Under the pieces are notes generated by a model that saw nothing but the letters and a program-made list of their open reading frames with translations, was not told the origin of the DNA and did not search any database. Position numbers and translations under genes: made by a program. From Punica granatum (lineage: Eukaryota; Streptophyta; Magnoliopsida; Myrtales; Lythraceae), in the NCBI RefSeq assembly GCF_007655135.1, contig NC_045130.1:11098001-11162000 (forward strand): a stretch of DNA of 64,000 bases. Reading direction: 5' to 3'. Within the stretch, counting starts at the first letter, position 1; each line of letters begins with the position of its first letter. This document shows, one piece after another, positions 24,658 to 37,319 of this stretch.

Positions 24658-27600
24658 ATGCCGGCTGTTACTTGCCACATTATTCCGCCAAAGCTCCTTC
24701 CTCCGCCGGCTAGCCCACCGTCTCCATCCGCCCGACCTCCACCACCGAGAGCCATCTCCATCCCAGCACCCAACAGGTCGATCCCTACCATCTCAGTCCC
24801 CGATCAAGAACATGTTGATGATACTGCAGCTGCTTTCTGGGACTACCAGTTTCTTTTTGTATCTCAGCGGTCTGAGACTGCGGAGCCTATCATGCTCCGC
24901 ACATTGAATGGGGCAGTCCCTGCCGACTTCCCTCAAGGCACATACTACCTGGCGGGCCCTGGCCTGTTCAAGGACGACCATGGGTCGACAGTCCACCCAT
25001 TGGATGGGCACGGTTACCTCCGGGCCTTCACCCTTGGTGGGAAGGCGGGAAAAGTCGGGTTCATGGCCCGGTATGTGAGGACTGAGGCTCAGGAGGAAGA
25101 GCATGACGCAGTGAGTGGGTCATGGAGGTTCACGTACAGGGGCCCATTCTCGGTGCTCAAGGCTGGAAGGAAGGTCGGGAACACCAAAGTGATGAAGAAT
25201 GTGGCTAACACTAGCGTGTTGAGGTGGGGCGGCAAGCTCCTCTGCCTGTGGGAGGGCGGGGAGCCATATGAGGTCGAACCCAGCACGTTGGATACAGTGG
25301 GAAAGTTCAATGTCACAGGCAGAGGTGGCCACAGTCCCACCGCGGGATCCGGTGGTGGTAGCAGGGTTTGGGATGCTGCGGCTAGTGTCCTAAAGCCAAT
25401 TCTCTATGGTACGTGTTATTAGATTTCATGTCGTCCGATTAATTCCTCCTGAAATTTGCACAGTAAGCAGGGTTGCCCAAAATGTATTCTTAATTTTTTT
25501 TATGGCCAGGGTCACTGACACGATGAGAACTCAACAGGTATAGTATCTTTTATTTTTGGGTGAATAATATGTATAGTATTTAACTATGATGATGGACCAC
25601 AGAAAAATTCAAAAAATAGGATATTGAGGATTAATTATATCCAGAGTCCTCGCAATCCCTCTCTAGAAGAGAAGGATATAGTCGTTCGGGATAAGATTCA
25701 AATATGTATAGAACTGATCATTAATGGAGATAAAGCATCTTGCACTGACCCTCGCTAGCTTTGCCGATAATCTAATTTTACATACTCTCCCAGCACCCTA
25801 AATAAGTCAAAATCATTAAAAAAAAAAGAAAAAAATCTTAATAATTCTTTCTGTCCATTCTTTTCAATTACGAGGGAAATTCATGAAAGACGTATGTTGC
25901 TATTGCACTATATCCACTTTCTAGATTCCTTTCTGTGAATTAACTCAAGGTTTGCTGTGGACTGTTATTTAATGATTTTCCCCTTGTGACAATGCATCAA
26001 AGTGCGGCAACGTATTATTTTCTCTTCTGTCCAGCACGTTTGCCCACGAGTGTCTCTCGATCGTACAACTATATTGATATATATATATATATATATTATA
26101 TGGGTATTATTATTGTCGAAATTGTACTACACATAAAAATTATTGTTTTGGACGAATAAGAGAATCTTATATATGTTGTTTGGATGAACAAGAGAATCTC
26201 AATTAACAGTAATTTTTTCTAAGCAAAAATTAACATTAATTTTTCTGTCACATTTTTCAGACAACTTTTAATTTTTTCCAATTATAACACAGGTTTTAAC
26301 TTTGCTTTTTGTTTTGCTGACAGGACATAATCTTATTTTTATATTATATTTATTAAGTGATATTGATTTTATTCTTAATATATTTTTGGGGGAATATTTC
26401 AATTGGCAGGAGTGTTTAAGATGCCCCCGAAGAGAATGTTGTCGCATTACAAGGTTGACCCAAAGAGGAATAGACTACTCACCATCTCATGCAATGCTGA
26501 GGACATGTTGCTCCCACGCAGTAATTTCACCTTCTACGGTAACTCGACCTCTCATTGATCGATTTGTTCACATGTTACAACATTCTAATTTTACCTAGTT
26601 ACCGAGACACTAATCATTCATTACTGGTCTCTCCCAAATATTTCAATGAAAAATTCTTGCTATATATGCAACAATATATATTTTCACTTCGCATGACGTT
26701 ATTCATTGTTTCGAATTTTCAATTATGAAAGGAAAAGTAGTAGTGGTCGTAACAACTAAGCGTGCATGTTTTCGGTATAAGGTAAATTCTGAGTTGAACG
26801 GAGATAAATTTTTAAACGGTGCACAAAATTTTGGGAGTGAATCGTCTCCATATTAGAAACAGAGAAGAAATATACATTAGAAAGTATGTTTTTTTTTTTC
26901 GACAGATTATTGTATAGCAGATCTTTGCAGAATTGAACTGACAATATTTGGTTGCTTATAAATCTGAATCTTGAATAGTAAAGCAAATTGATTTTTCTTT
27001 TAATCTATCTCCATTTTTTTCTTCTACTAATTAATTCAGACTATATTATTATCTTTTAAGATTGATGATTCCTTTTTTTTGGTGGGAATAATATCTTTTT
27101 TTAAATAATAATGCAATAATAATTAATTGCAGAATTTGATTCGGAGTTCAAGATGGTGCAGAAGCGAGAGTTCACCATTCCGGATCACTTGATGATTCAC
27201 GATTGGGCCTTCACTGACACTCATTACATTTTATTTGGCAACCGTATCAAGCTTGATCCTCTTGGTTAGTAAAATATATATAATCCTCTCTCTGTTTTTT
27301 TCTTTTTTTTTAATTTCAGGACAGACAATATGAATTTAATAAAGAATAAGAAATTAAATAAAAGAATATAAGTCATTTCACAAATAATAATCGAACATAG
27401 AACCTCTTAATTTTTTAGAGAACACATATACTACTGTAATACACATCCTTTCTCTTTTTCTCTTTTGTTTTTTAAATACGAATCTGAAAGCACTTCTCTT
27501 TCTCTTTGCATTTTTCCCTTTTCTTCCGTTATTTTTCTTTCTATTATGCATTATCACATCCTTTGCCTTTTTCTTTACAAAAGAAAATTGGACTCATTCA

Positions 27601-30505
27601 ACCAAAAAACAGAAAAATGGACTCGTTGCGTGATCGTCAAGTTTAGGAAAAGGTTTAGACACGCTATCTAAGAAAAAGCAACAATTGTCCCTTATTACGA
27701 TACCGTTACGAAAAGGAATTCCCAAGGACCATCATTTAAAACTTGGTACAGGGGCACATACCGTGCAAGTACATAAGAAAATTAATTAATATAATTTATT
27801 TGATATTTACAAAAAAAAAATGCTTAATTTATCAAGGAAAGAATTTTTTTTTAAAGGAAAATTTTAATCTTCATTGGTGATTCTCAATAGTCAATAAACA
27901 ATAATTAAGTTTCATAATTTTGCTAAAAGTAAAATAATAAACAAATCTAGAGAGTATTGAGAGAGCAGGTTATCAAAATACATTTTGCCGGTAACTACAT
28001 ACAGGTTCGAAAAAATTTGTTGTTGTAACTACCTGAGGTTCCTACATGACGCTTGCATAGGACAAAATTAATAAACCGTAATATATGCGATATTTATCAA
28101 AAAATATTTTGCTATTTTTCAAGAATATTTTCTAATCTTTATTCTGATTTTCAATGCAACAGCTAAGAGTCATAATTTCATGAGAATAAAATAATAAAAG
28201 AATCGAGATAATTTAGCTAAGTATAAAATAATAATAATAATTCTAGAGAATTTATATATATCTAGGGTTTTCAAAATGAAGTTTCCCCATATTTCAGCAC
28301 TCAAATTTTGCATATTATAACTAATCAATGATACTCGTGTTGCGCGCGCATTCAATTTACATAAATTAAAAGAATGTTTTGTTTGTTTTTATGCTTATTA
28401 TAAATTTATTAATTAGTAATAGTATATACTTTTGTAATATTAACGATGAAATTTTTTAAATTATCATATATTAATATATGCTTAGAATTAAATGAGATGC
28501 ATAAATTTATGTTAATTGATAAATCATACGAAAATATCATGGGGAGCTAAAGGTTGCATAGAAAGTCGTTCTGGTGTTAATGTCCTTGCACGCTTCAACT
28601 TTCATATATTGATATCGATCGATTGATAACCCATCAAAAAAGATATCGATTGATGGATGATATAAATTGTCATTTTATCAGCTGGTTAGACAAGTATTAT
28701 TGAGATTTAAGAGTAATCTAGCAAATAAGACTAGAGGATTAATAACGAAATTCCCAGTTTAGAAATCGAATGGTTTTAAAAACTGCAACATCCATCGGCT
28801 TAATACGAAGGTGTCATGAAAGTGTGACCATTTATATTAGACGTGAGCCCAACTTCGTACTTGTAGCTCCATTGGTTACTTGAGGTGGTATCAGGTTTGG
28901 GTTTTATGCATCATTTGTGAACTGGCACAGCGTCAGGAACTCACGATTATCGAGACCTGTAGAATGCAACTCATGTTAGTCCCTTCAAGACTAAGAAGTG
29001 AAAAGGATTGCTTGGTCAGTATTCCCATTAGCAAGAGTGTTATAAATTGTCTGCCTTATTGTTGAGAAATACACGTGACATGTGAAAGCGACTGCTGAGA
29101 GTTAGAGATTTAGAATCCCATGGTTTCATATTTATCACCTTAAACTTTGGAAATACGAGTCTAACTACTCATAAGTCCAATGGAAACTTACTATCCCACC
29201 GCATCTTGGACATAGTTGAGTCAAGACGATCATACCATAAATAAGCACCAGAACTTGCTAAAAAAGAAAATTTTACAAGAAAAACACAATATTTAATATG
29301 AGTTTACCATATTCACTGGCTTTCTTGGGGTCCATTTCATTAATTTTCTTTTTTCTTTCCTAAATAATTTTATCAATTCCAGAAAGAGGGAATTGGTTGC
29401 TCTACTTATAATTTGTCGATGAATGGATAAATTTCGAATGGAAATGCAGGATCACTAGGCGCAATATCTGGATTGTCGCCCATGATATCGGCACTGTCCG
29501 TAAACCCTAGCAAGCCCACATCACCGATCTACTTGCTGCCGCGCTACCCTAGTGATCGGAGCAACCGGGCGACAGAGAGGGACTGGTCTGTGCCCATTGA
29601 AGTTCCATCGCAGCTGTGGCTGCTCCATGTTGGGAATGCCTTTGAGACCATCAATGAAGATGAGGGGACTATGGAGATAAAGCTCCAGGCAGCTGCTTGT
29701 TCCTATGATTGGTTCAATTTCCAGAAACTATTCGGATATAACTGGCTAAGTGGCAAATTGGACCCTTCCATAATGAATATCGACAAGGACGAAACCGAAT
29801 TGATGCTGCCTCATCTTATTCAGGTGAAAACCAATTAATTCGAACTTTTCCGCTGTATGGTTTTCATCTTCCTGTATCTTTCATGAATTCCCTTATTCTT
29901 GTACAATTCCCCTGCAGGTATCAATTAATCTAGATGCTTATGGAAATTGTGAGAAATGCGGGGTTGAGCCGCTGGGCTCATGGAGGAAGTCATCCGACTT
30001 TCCTGTAATAAATCCAGCATTTTCCAGTGTCAGAAACAGATACATCTATGCAGGAACTTCTTCGGGTTGTCGTCGAACGTTACCGCATTTTCCGTTCGAC
30101 TCAGTGGTGAAGATCGACACCTTGACCAAATCCAAAAGAACGTGGTCCGCTGGGAACAGGAGATTCATCGGAGAGCCCATTTTTGTTCCCAAAGAGACGG
30201 CAGGAGAAGGAGAGGATGAAGGCTATATTCTTGTAGTCGAGGTAAACTGATCAACTAATTCCCTATATTATGTAATATTATGTAATTATTCATTGCTATG
30301 AATACATTATCATCTAATTACAATAGTAATTATTTTTATTTTTATTTTTTGGCAGTATGCAGTTTCAATACAGAGATGCTATCTGGTCATTTTGGATCCA
30401 AAGAGGATTGGAGAAGTTGATGCAGCGGTGGCAAGATTTGAAGTGCCCAAACACCTGAATTTCCCTCTGGGCTTTCATGGGTTCTGGGCAAGTGACAGCC
30501 CGTAA
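24658..30505 (+). CDS. CCD7: Carotenoid cleavage dioxygenase 7 (strigolactone biosynthesis)
   Basis: Six exons join in frame: 24658-25408, 26410-26538, 27133-27264, 29450-29823, 29918-30241, 30356-30505, giving 619 residues, the usual CCD7 (MAX3) length. All introns are GT-AG. The Pro/Ser-rich N-terminus is a likely plastid transit peptide. The four Fe(II)-binding histidines are His263 (LSHYK), His316 (MIHDW), His397 (LLHVGNAFE) and His611 (GFHGFW). FLFVSQRSE and LDGHGYLRAF are CCD7 hallmarks. The family cleaves 9-cis-beta-carotene to 9-cis-beta-apo-10'-carotenal in plastids, the second committed step to carlactone and strigolactones. Intron 3 is long (2.2 kb). An ATG at 24556 would add 34 residues but precedes the TATA box. 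It appears intact. Confidence 0.96.
28790..29220. mobile_element. Possible degraded TRIM/LTR fragment in CCD7 intron 3
   Basis: Contains 'ggtggtatcaggtttggg', similar to an initiator-tRNA primer-binding site, followed at 29060 by 'ttgttgagaaatacacgtga' and 'gagagttagagatttagaat', which resemble the internal end and LTR start of the TRIM-like elements at 20 kb. Ends not defined. Confidence 0.35.
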
Positions 30506-30698
30506 ATTGTTCAAAACCTGGCACTTCCAAATGTTTTATTTATATTTCCCAACGATTTCCGATCTTAGTTCATATACCGTACCAAAGAATATTAAGGGAG
30601 CAGAATAGAATCACCACCCTGAAATTATGAAACAGAGCGCCAGCTATGTCCATCATAAAAGGGCGCCAAGAATCAGCCAACCAAATCCTGAAGAAGGT

Positions 30699-33600
30699 TT
30701 AGGGGAAAGCTTCTCGGAGTTTTGTTGGCAGATCAAGCTCAGGCTCAGACGAACTCAGAGGCGAAAAATATTGATCCACCATGTCCTTGGAGACGTTCTC
30801 TAGGCTCGGTGGGTCCCACTGCAGCCAAATGAGATCAATAGTTGAGGTTGTCGTCCAAGATATGAACAAACATGGCATTGTAGTGAGGTGTTCTCTTTTT
30901 CAAGGCAAAGCTTCTGCTTTAGAAACGATCTGTGACAAACAAAACCGCAAACTATTGGAATATTTTAAGGATCAGATATCCTACCCTTGGTGTAAAGTCC
31001 TTGTTCACCATCCGTGCTCGAACACCCTGATCATGAAATGAACAAAAAGTTTTTGGTGAGTTAAGGGAATTATGAGGGGATATATTTGGCAAATAGAAGT
31101 GTGAATGCAAATAAGGTTGAAAAGTTTTGAATTGCACTCCCCAGAACAACTGGTTCTGTCTCATTTCTTTCAAGTAGAGGAAAATGGAGACCCAACTAGA
31201 ATTCCACCAGTCCTCCATAACCAATCAGACAGTCATACCTCGCAGAAATCACGTGAAATCTGCCCAGAGATTCCCTGAAGGGACATACGGTACTCACGAG
31301 CCAAGCACTGATCGAGGGTTTGGAATCTGCCTTCCCGAATCTGTAACACCTTTCCTGTTTACTATGTGTGTTGGTTCTTAAAAAGCTAAGAAAGGAGAAG
31401 AGATGATGTTGAGTACTCACGGATCTTAAGGAAACCTTCAAGCTCAATGGAGAAGCTTCTTTGAGCCTCCTGAGAGTGGACTTGCACCAGTCATCATCCG
31501 TTCTACCCGCTTCAGTTTCCTGAAATTATAGGCCGTTAGATGAGTAAAACTTCTTCATCACCCTCACATAAGGAAGTTATGCTACATGAAAAGTAAACAT
31601 CTTTTTTTTCTTTTAATTTAATTGGGAACAGAAAATTTTCATTTGAAACACTAATCTTACCAAGGCATCAATAATTTCTTCTACTGAGTCGAGGCCAAAA
31701 CATCTATCCAGCAGCTCAATCCTGGGAACAAAAGCAAAAAGCACTCTTGGAAAGTCACAAAGGTTGGAAGACTAACCTCTATACAAGAAAATATGGGAAT
31801 GAGACGAAACCTGTGAATAACACTAGTCTTATCAGGGTAAACAATATCCGCGTAATTCTCTAGTGAACTTTCGATAACCGAAGGATCATCAGTTACTAAC
31901 TTTCCAAGTTGCTCTTCCAAATTTGAAAGCCTCTGCAGCACAGTACCGAGCAAAATTAAGAACTGATTTGAAACTTCAAACATGGATAATGGCTGAAAGA
32001 CAAGATAGTGATTTACTTCACTAATTGTGTAGTGGGTCGCCAGTCCACAGGCAAGCATTTCTGATCCGACGAGTTTTTCTCCTGTTAACCCCAAATATTC
32101 TCCTGCAAAATTTCAGCAGGGAAGATAAATATAATGTACATTTTTGTGCAAGTGAGGTATTTTCTGCAACCAATACAATGGCAAAAATTTTACAATGAAA
32201 GGAAGATTTAACGGAGAAAGAATAGCTACCAATATGACCAGGTAAATGAGAGAGGTAAAAGGATGCACCAGCATCGGGATGGAAACCAATCAAAGTTTCA
32301 GGCGTGGCAAAGACCTGAGAATATGAAAAATTTATAAGTACTTCAAATGACGAAAACACAAGGACACACTACTTGGAAAAGATTGCGTGAAAATAAGATG
32401 GAAACTCTAACAGTGCTCAAAATGAGGGCACAACTGCTTACAATCAGAAGAGAAAACAAATGGTAGAAACAGAGGAAAAGCAATTGAACTGATCAATTTC
32501 AATCTAAAGAGGAATAACTATTAATAAAGATATCCCAGCGGCATACGGTTTTATTTGTCGCTACTCGGAGAGTCCCAGGGATTGAAACTCCGGCTCCACC
32601 ACCCATTGTAACGCCATTTAAAAGGGCCACCTACAAAGAGAAGTTGTTTTGCTCCATGAATTTCTCTCATTGTTTGAAATGAAAATGACATGCTAGAATA
32701 AAAAGCCAAGCTCCAAGTACGGGCCAATTACATAATCATGTTGTGCATTAGAATATAGAATGGAAGATGAAAATTTTAGGTCCAGAAATGAATGCATAAC
32801 ATAATCATGCTATTAATAAAAGTATCTAATAACGATTGAGTACTCACATGTGGCTTCAAGTATGTTCCTAGAAAATATATGAAAGTATAAAGTGTCCTGA
32901 AAAAGTCCCTACTGTCATCTAGTTTTCCTGCATCGCATGAGTCAGGTGAATAAGCATTATTTCATAAGTAAAAAGTGTTGGATGAAATAATTGCATTGAC
33001 AAATATAAGCCAAAAGAAAATTTTCAGAGGAACGCATGGTGATTGATTAGATCCCACAAGAAAGAACACCAACAAAAGGATTGTAAATCAATTTTCCTGT
33101 AGAGTGCTGACCGTGAAAATCTTTTTGGAACAAAGGCAATTGACAGAAGTTCAAATTTCAGTAGAAAGCACCACGAATAATCCCAAGAAATCAATTCAGA
33201 GAAACAATGTAAGAAAAGTCCTTGGTAATGAAACAAGGTTCCTTACCTTTGTTTATCAAACGATAGAGACTCACAATATCTCCACCCGCACAAAATGCCC
33301 TGCCACTGCCCTTTGGAAGGATACAAATAGTGAAATAAAAGTTGCTCCTGGCACGAAAGATAGAGCTAGGAAGATGTAGAAAGTTGGTGAGATGGGAATA
33401 AGTATTACCTTCATCATCACAAAACCTACATCGGGATCATCTTCCCAAGATTTATAGAGTTTCTGCAATCTCGCACCCTGTGAACCAAAAGGTTCAGTGT
33501 CACTAGCATCAGTACAGAAGATGCTGATTCAAAACCCAATCCATCCCAAATGTTAATGAAACTGAATTTTGACAAAATTATGGTCAGGCAAGTGAGAACA

Positions 33601-34302
33601 TTAGATTGGATTGACAATCTTCAACGAATGTCTTCATCAATTCAAACTCCCCCAACTAACCAATTCAATCTACGTCAACGAATTCAAACCCCCCCAACTA
33701 AACGCATTCTCATACTGTTGAAGCAGTCACAGCACGGGCATGATCCCCGTAAATCAGTTTACCGCCAATTATATTGTTCGATATAGACATACAGGGAAAA
33801 ATACACCATAACACCTCGAAACTCACAATCATTGATATACAATGGAAACTGCACTCAAAGAGGAGCAGCCCGCCTTGCCACAAACATCACAATCTAAGCT
33901 ATGAATGCAGCTCAAGAAAAGATAATCAGTCGAGGAATTGAACGGAAACGAACATACAGTTGGGATAAAGAGGAGGAGGGAGACTGGGTATGTGGGAAAG
34001 ACGCACCATTGCAGTGGTGAGGGCATTGAGAGAGGCGGGTCGATTGAGAACTGCAGTCCGAGTACTGCCCCTGCCTTCCACCAACACCTGCCTCGGATCC
34101 CAAATTGGATAACCCCAAAAAATAGCTCCGATTCATTTTCAAATTACAGAGCATAGCAGGAAAAGGGCTCGTAAAGGTTTACTTGATTATCGAGATCGTC
34201 CACGGAGGCGTTGTTTGCGAGAGAGGAGAATAGACTTCTTCCATGGTGCTCAGAAAAGCGAGAGCGCGCAAGCAGCCGCAGCGATGCCCGGAAGCGCTGC
34301 AT
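30699..34302 (-). CDS. 3-hydroxyisobutyryl-CoA hydrolase-like protein, mitochondrial
   Basis: Fourteen GT-AG exons (- strand order): 34183-34302, 34007-34087, 33409-33477, 33247-33310, 32848-32927, 32547-32630, 32230-32314, 32017-32102, 31811-31932, 31661-31721, 31421-31519, 31239-31340, 30985-31026, 30699-30818; 404 residues. The N-terminus MQRFRASLRLLARSRF is Arg-rich and acid-free, like a mitochondrial presequence. Enoyl-CoA hydratase/isomerase fold: FCAGGD (residues 96-101), GVTMGGGAG (144-152, oxyanion-hole region), and TPETLIGFHPDAGAS with Glu172 and Asp180 at the catalytic positions of HIBCH. The C-terminal HIBCH extension is complete. Closest in feel to Arabidopsis At4g31810. The family hydrolyses 3-hydroxyisobutyryl-CoA in valine breakdown; substrate of this plant subgroup is less certain. 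Confidence 0.95.
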
Positions 34303-34942
34303 GTTCTTCCCCCGTGGAGTCGAGAAGACGAACTCGGTGAAGGGAGAAAGCTCAGGATTTATTTTTTTTTGCTGAATTTACCCCAAAAACACGAACTGAC
34401 TGCCTTCGTTTGTTCCGCTTAGTTCCGCTAAAACAATGTTTCAGATTGAAGTTCTTCGAACGTAGAAAAAATTTTCTGTGAAAGTTTTAGGACTGATCCG
34501 ACTCGATTAAACTCAATTAAACCTTTAAATATCAGTGGTCACACCTGAAACATTTGTCCCAAAAACAAAAATTGAATTACTATTAGACAAAATCAAAAGA
34601 TTAGGTATTTTTTTGCGAAAAATTGGAACTTGAGCTAAATTTGAGATAAAAGTGAAAACTCGAGTTTTGTCGGACTATGACGCAGAGTCTATGAATTGCT
34701 TAGTGGCCATTTAAGATGTCGCCAGCCTGAAAGAGGTTCTTTGAAAGTTTGGATGTAATGAATAATGCGTCCGGTCAAGTGATTATCTATATTGCTAATC
34801 GAGCTCCTCTTTCCTCTGTGAAAGATCTAAAATAGCATGCCAGGACGAATCACGCGAATACAAAGAATAATTCCGCAAGAGACATAATAGCGCAAAAGGA
34901 AGTAGTTGTCAAGCACATTTTTATGTATTCGATGATAGTGCG
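34303..34942. other. Upstream region of the hydrolase gene
   Basis: The first roughly 60 bp beyond the start are likely 5' UTR and promoter. The rest is AT-rich intergenic DNA with no gene seen. Confidence 0.5.
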
Positions 34943-35521
34943 TAGGGGTGTGCATGGGTATCGGGTATATCCGGAACCGGTCAGAATCTATCCGTTAGGG
35001 TATGATCCGGATAGTTCGTATTGAAAATTAGGTAAGTTTCGGATATTAAAATCAAGAACCGGTGAAAACCGATTTCGGTTCCGATTCCTACTTACATGGT
35101 AACAGGAACCAGTTATTTATTAAAAAAATATAGATGAAAGAGTAAAATTACTTTCTCTAATAAATCAGAATAGAGGCATTTTGTCGTGTGAGATCGTATT
35201 ATGGATGTTTAATTTTGTCATTGGATTGATGGGGCATATTATTTTTTCGTTATTGTGGATTAATCTAAATTTTGTTGATATTCTATTTGACGTGATTACT
35301 AATTATGTATGTGACATTTTCGGTATTATTTAGCGAAAGAAAAAAATTTACAGGTTTCAACAGGGTACCCAGAACCTGTGATATAATACAGGTTCCGGGT
35401 AGGTTACGGTTCCAATATTCAAGAGGGTAGGGTCCTGTTCCAAAATCTTGGAACTTGTCCCTCACAGGGTAGGGTCTGAATATCGTGAAAAGTACATGGT
35501 ACTTGGAACCGATCACCCCTA
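34943..35521. mobile_element. hAT-type MITE with perfect 8-bp target duplication
   Basis: The 579-bp element starts TAGGGGTGTGCATGG and ends GATCACCCCTA, terminal inverted repeats of the hAT type. It is flanked by perfect copies of ATAGTGCG (34935-34942 and 35522-35529), the 8-bp duplication characteristic of hAT insertions. Sub-terminal arms repeat 'ggttccgggta'-like words in both orientations. There is no transposase frame, so it is non-autonomous. Confidence 0.92.
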
Positions 35522-35547
35522 ATAGTGCGTTCATTTCCAAAACCCTC

Positions 35548-36240
35548 GTGGGCATTTGGCGCATTGTCGGTTATCTTTGAAGTGGTAATGTACATTACCA
35601 CAAGATATATTACTACTAGATAGATAACCGGTTATCTACATTGACGTTTTTAGTACAGGAAAAACATCGAATTGACATTGCTTGATAGGTAGGTTATAAA
35701 ATCCAAATTGCCCTTGAAAAATATTTTCAAAATATCAATATTAAAAAATCCAAAAATTTTAAAATATAACATACAAATATTAAAAAAAAAAGGAGCTCCG
35801 ACCGCCAACCTGGACTAGGTGGCTGCTACCTCCATAGTCATCGCCTCTCAAGCTTCGATCGAAACACAAACGCCTCGATTTAAGTTTCAATCGAAGCACG
35901 ATGGAGGTGACGACAAGGGAGAAGTCGGGGAGGAGATAAGGCGATGGTGGTGACGACAAAAGTGACAGTAGGGGCAGGCGGAGGACGTGACGGTGGTGGC
36001 AAGAAGTCGGCTAGGGTTTCTGGAATATGGCTAAAGGGAAGAAGTCGATGGCATTTTCGTAATTTTATTTTGTTGAGATGGTCACCTTGATGGCAATCCA
36101 CATAGACACACCCCTAGTCAGTGTGGATCACCACTTTAGTGGTAATATGGATTGCCAATGCTAGATAGATTACCCCTTAGAAAGTGTCACTAAACAAGGC
36201 AATCTATAATGCTTAGGCCATTTAATTGCAAGATCACTGG
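35548..36240. mobile_element. Element related to the 17 kb Harbinger-like repeat
   Basis: Begins 'gggcatttggcgcatt' followed by 'ggttatc' and 'tggtaatgtacattaccac', and near its right side has 'tggtaatatggattgccaat' and 'agattacccc', matching subterminal words of 17092-18077. The core is A/T-rich, then GC-rich (35790-36050). The right boundary is not settled. Confidence 0.45.
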
Positions 36241-37319
36241 CAATCCTACAAAGATAACTCATTTCCGCGCCACCATCTCCTCATCTTCGTCTCCATCTCC
36301 CCCCGCCTTTGTCTTCTCGTCTCCGCCTCCATGAGGTTGGCACCTCCACTCCCGATTCGACAAAGCTCAGTTGAACTCGAATAAGAAGGATGAGATAAAT
36401 AAGAAGGACAGGGAGATCTTCAAGGAGGATGAGCTCAGTCGAGCTTGAACAAGACTGACTTTTCTATTGCCCTTCCCCCTCTCCCACTTTGTTACTTTCC
36501 TCTTTTTCTCTTTTTTCTTCTTTCTTCCTTTATATTTTGAATTGAATTAGAGGGGTAGGGGCGCCTCCACCGGCCACCATACCTCCGACCTTGGTCGTCG
36601 ATGCATTGAGACACTGCTGGCGACCGCACTCAAGGGTGGGGTGGCCTGCGAAGCGCCCCCATCCCTATTGATCTATCAAAACAAGGGTAGGGGCAATCCT
36701 ACAGGCCACCCAACCCCAAGCGCAGTCATCGGTGCGTGGGGAACCTCAACCCTGATTAAGATCTCTCCCTCTTTTTTAAAAATTTATTAAACTTTCTTTC
36801 TATTTAATTTAGTTTTTAAAATGATTTTTTATGTTTTTATGTTAATTATAATATTTTAATTTAATTTTTTTTTATTTTTAATTTGAATTTTTTAAACATT
36901 TTTTTATTTATTTATTTTAAATTTAATTATTAATATAGATTTAGTTTTATTTCATTTATTATTATTATTTTATTTTTTATTTTTTATTTTTTATTTTATT
37001 TATTTCACTTTTAATTTATAAACCGTCATGTAGGAGCCATGTCATAAAAATATGATAAGTCAACAATAACTTCAGCTCAAAATTAATGGCGTTAATATGA
37101 AATTGACGGAATGTACATGATCGTTATAATTTGAAACAAATTTGTATATGATTGTTACACTTTTTAAAATTTGTGTCAAAGTGTTACATTTACAATAATG
37201 TTTGTACCTCCAGTATAATTTACCCTCTTCATATAACACAGATGAAATATGTAGGCTTGCTTACAATTTGATGGTATGATGCATACTTGGAATTTCTGAT
37301 TAATGAATGTTTTGAATAC
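36241..37319. other. Repeat-derived intergenic DNA
   Basis: A GC-rich stretch (36240-36760) is followed by an almost pure A/T stretch (36770-37020). It contains 'ggccacc' and 'gggtaggggc' words repeated at 36550-36720, similar to foldback cores. The right end, 'cagtataatttaccctc' near 37225, looks like a long-TIR MITE terminus. No gene is seen. Confidence 0.4.

Noticed and set aside
35880..36101. Pro-rich - strand frame in a GC-rich block
   Set aside because: It lies inside a transposon-like segment with simple purine/pyrimidine bias and has no domain.
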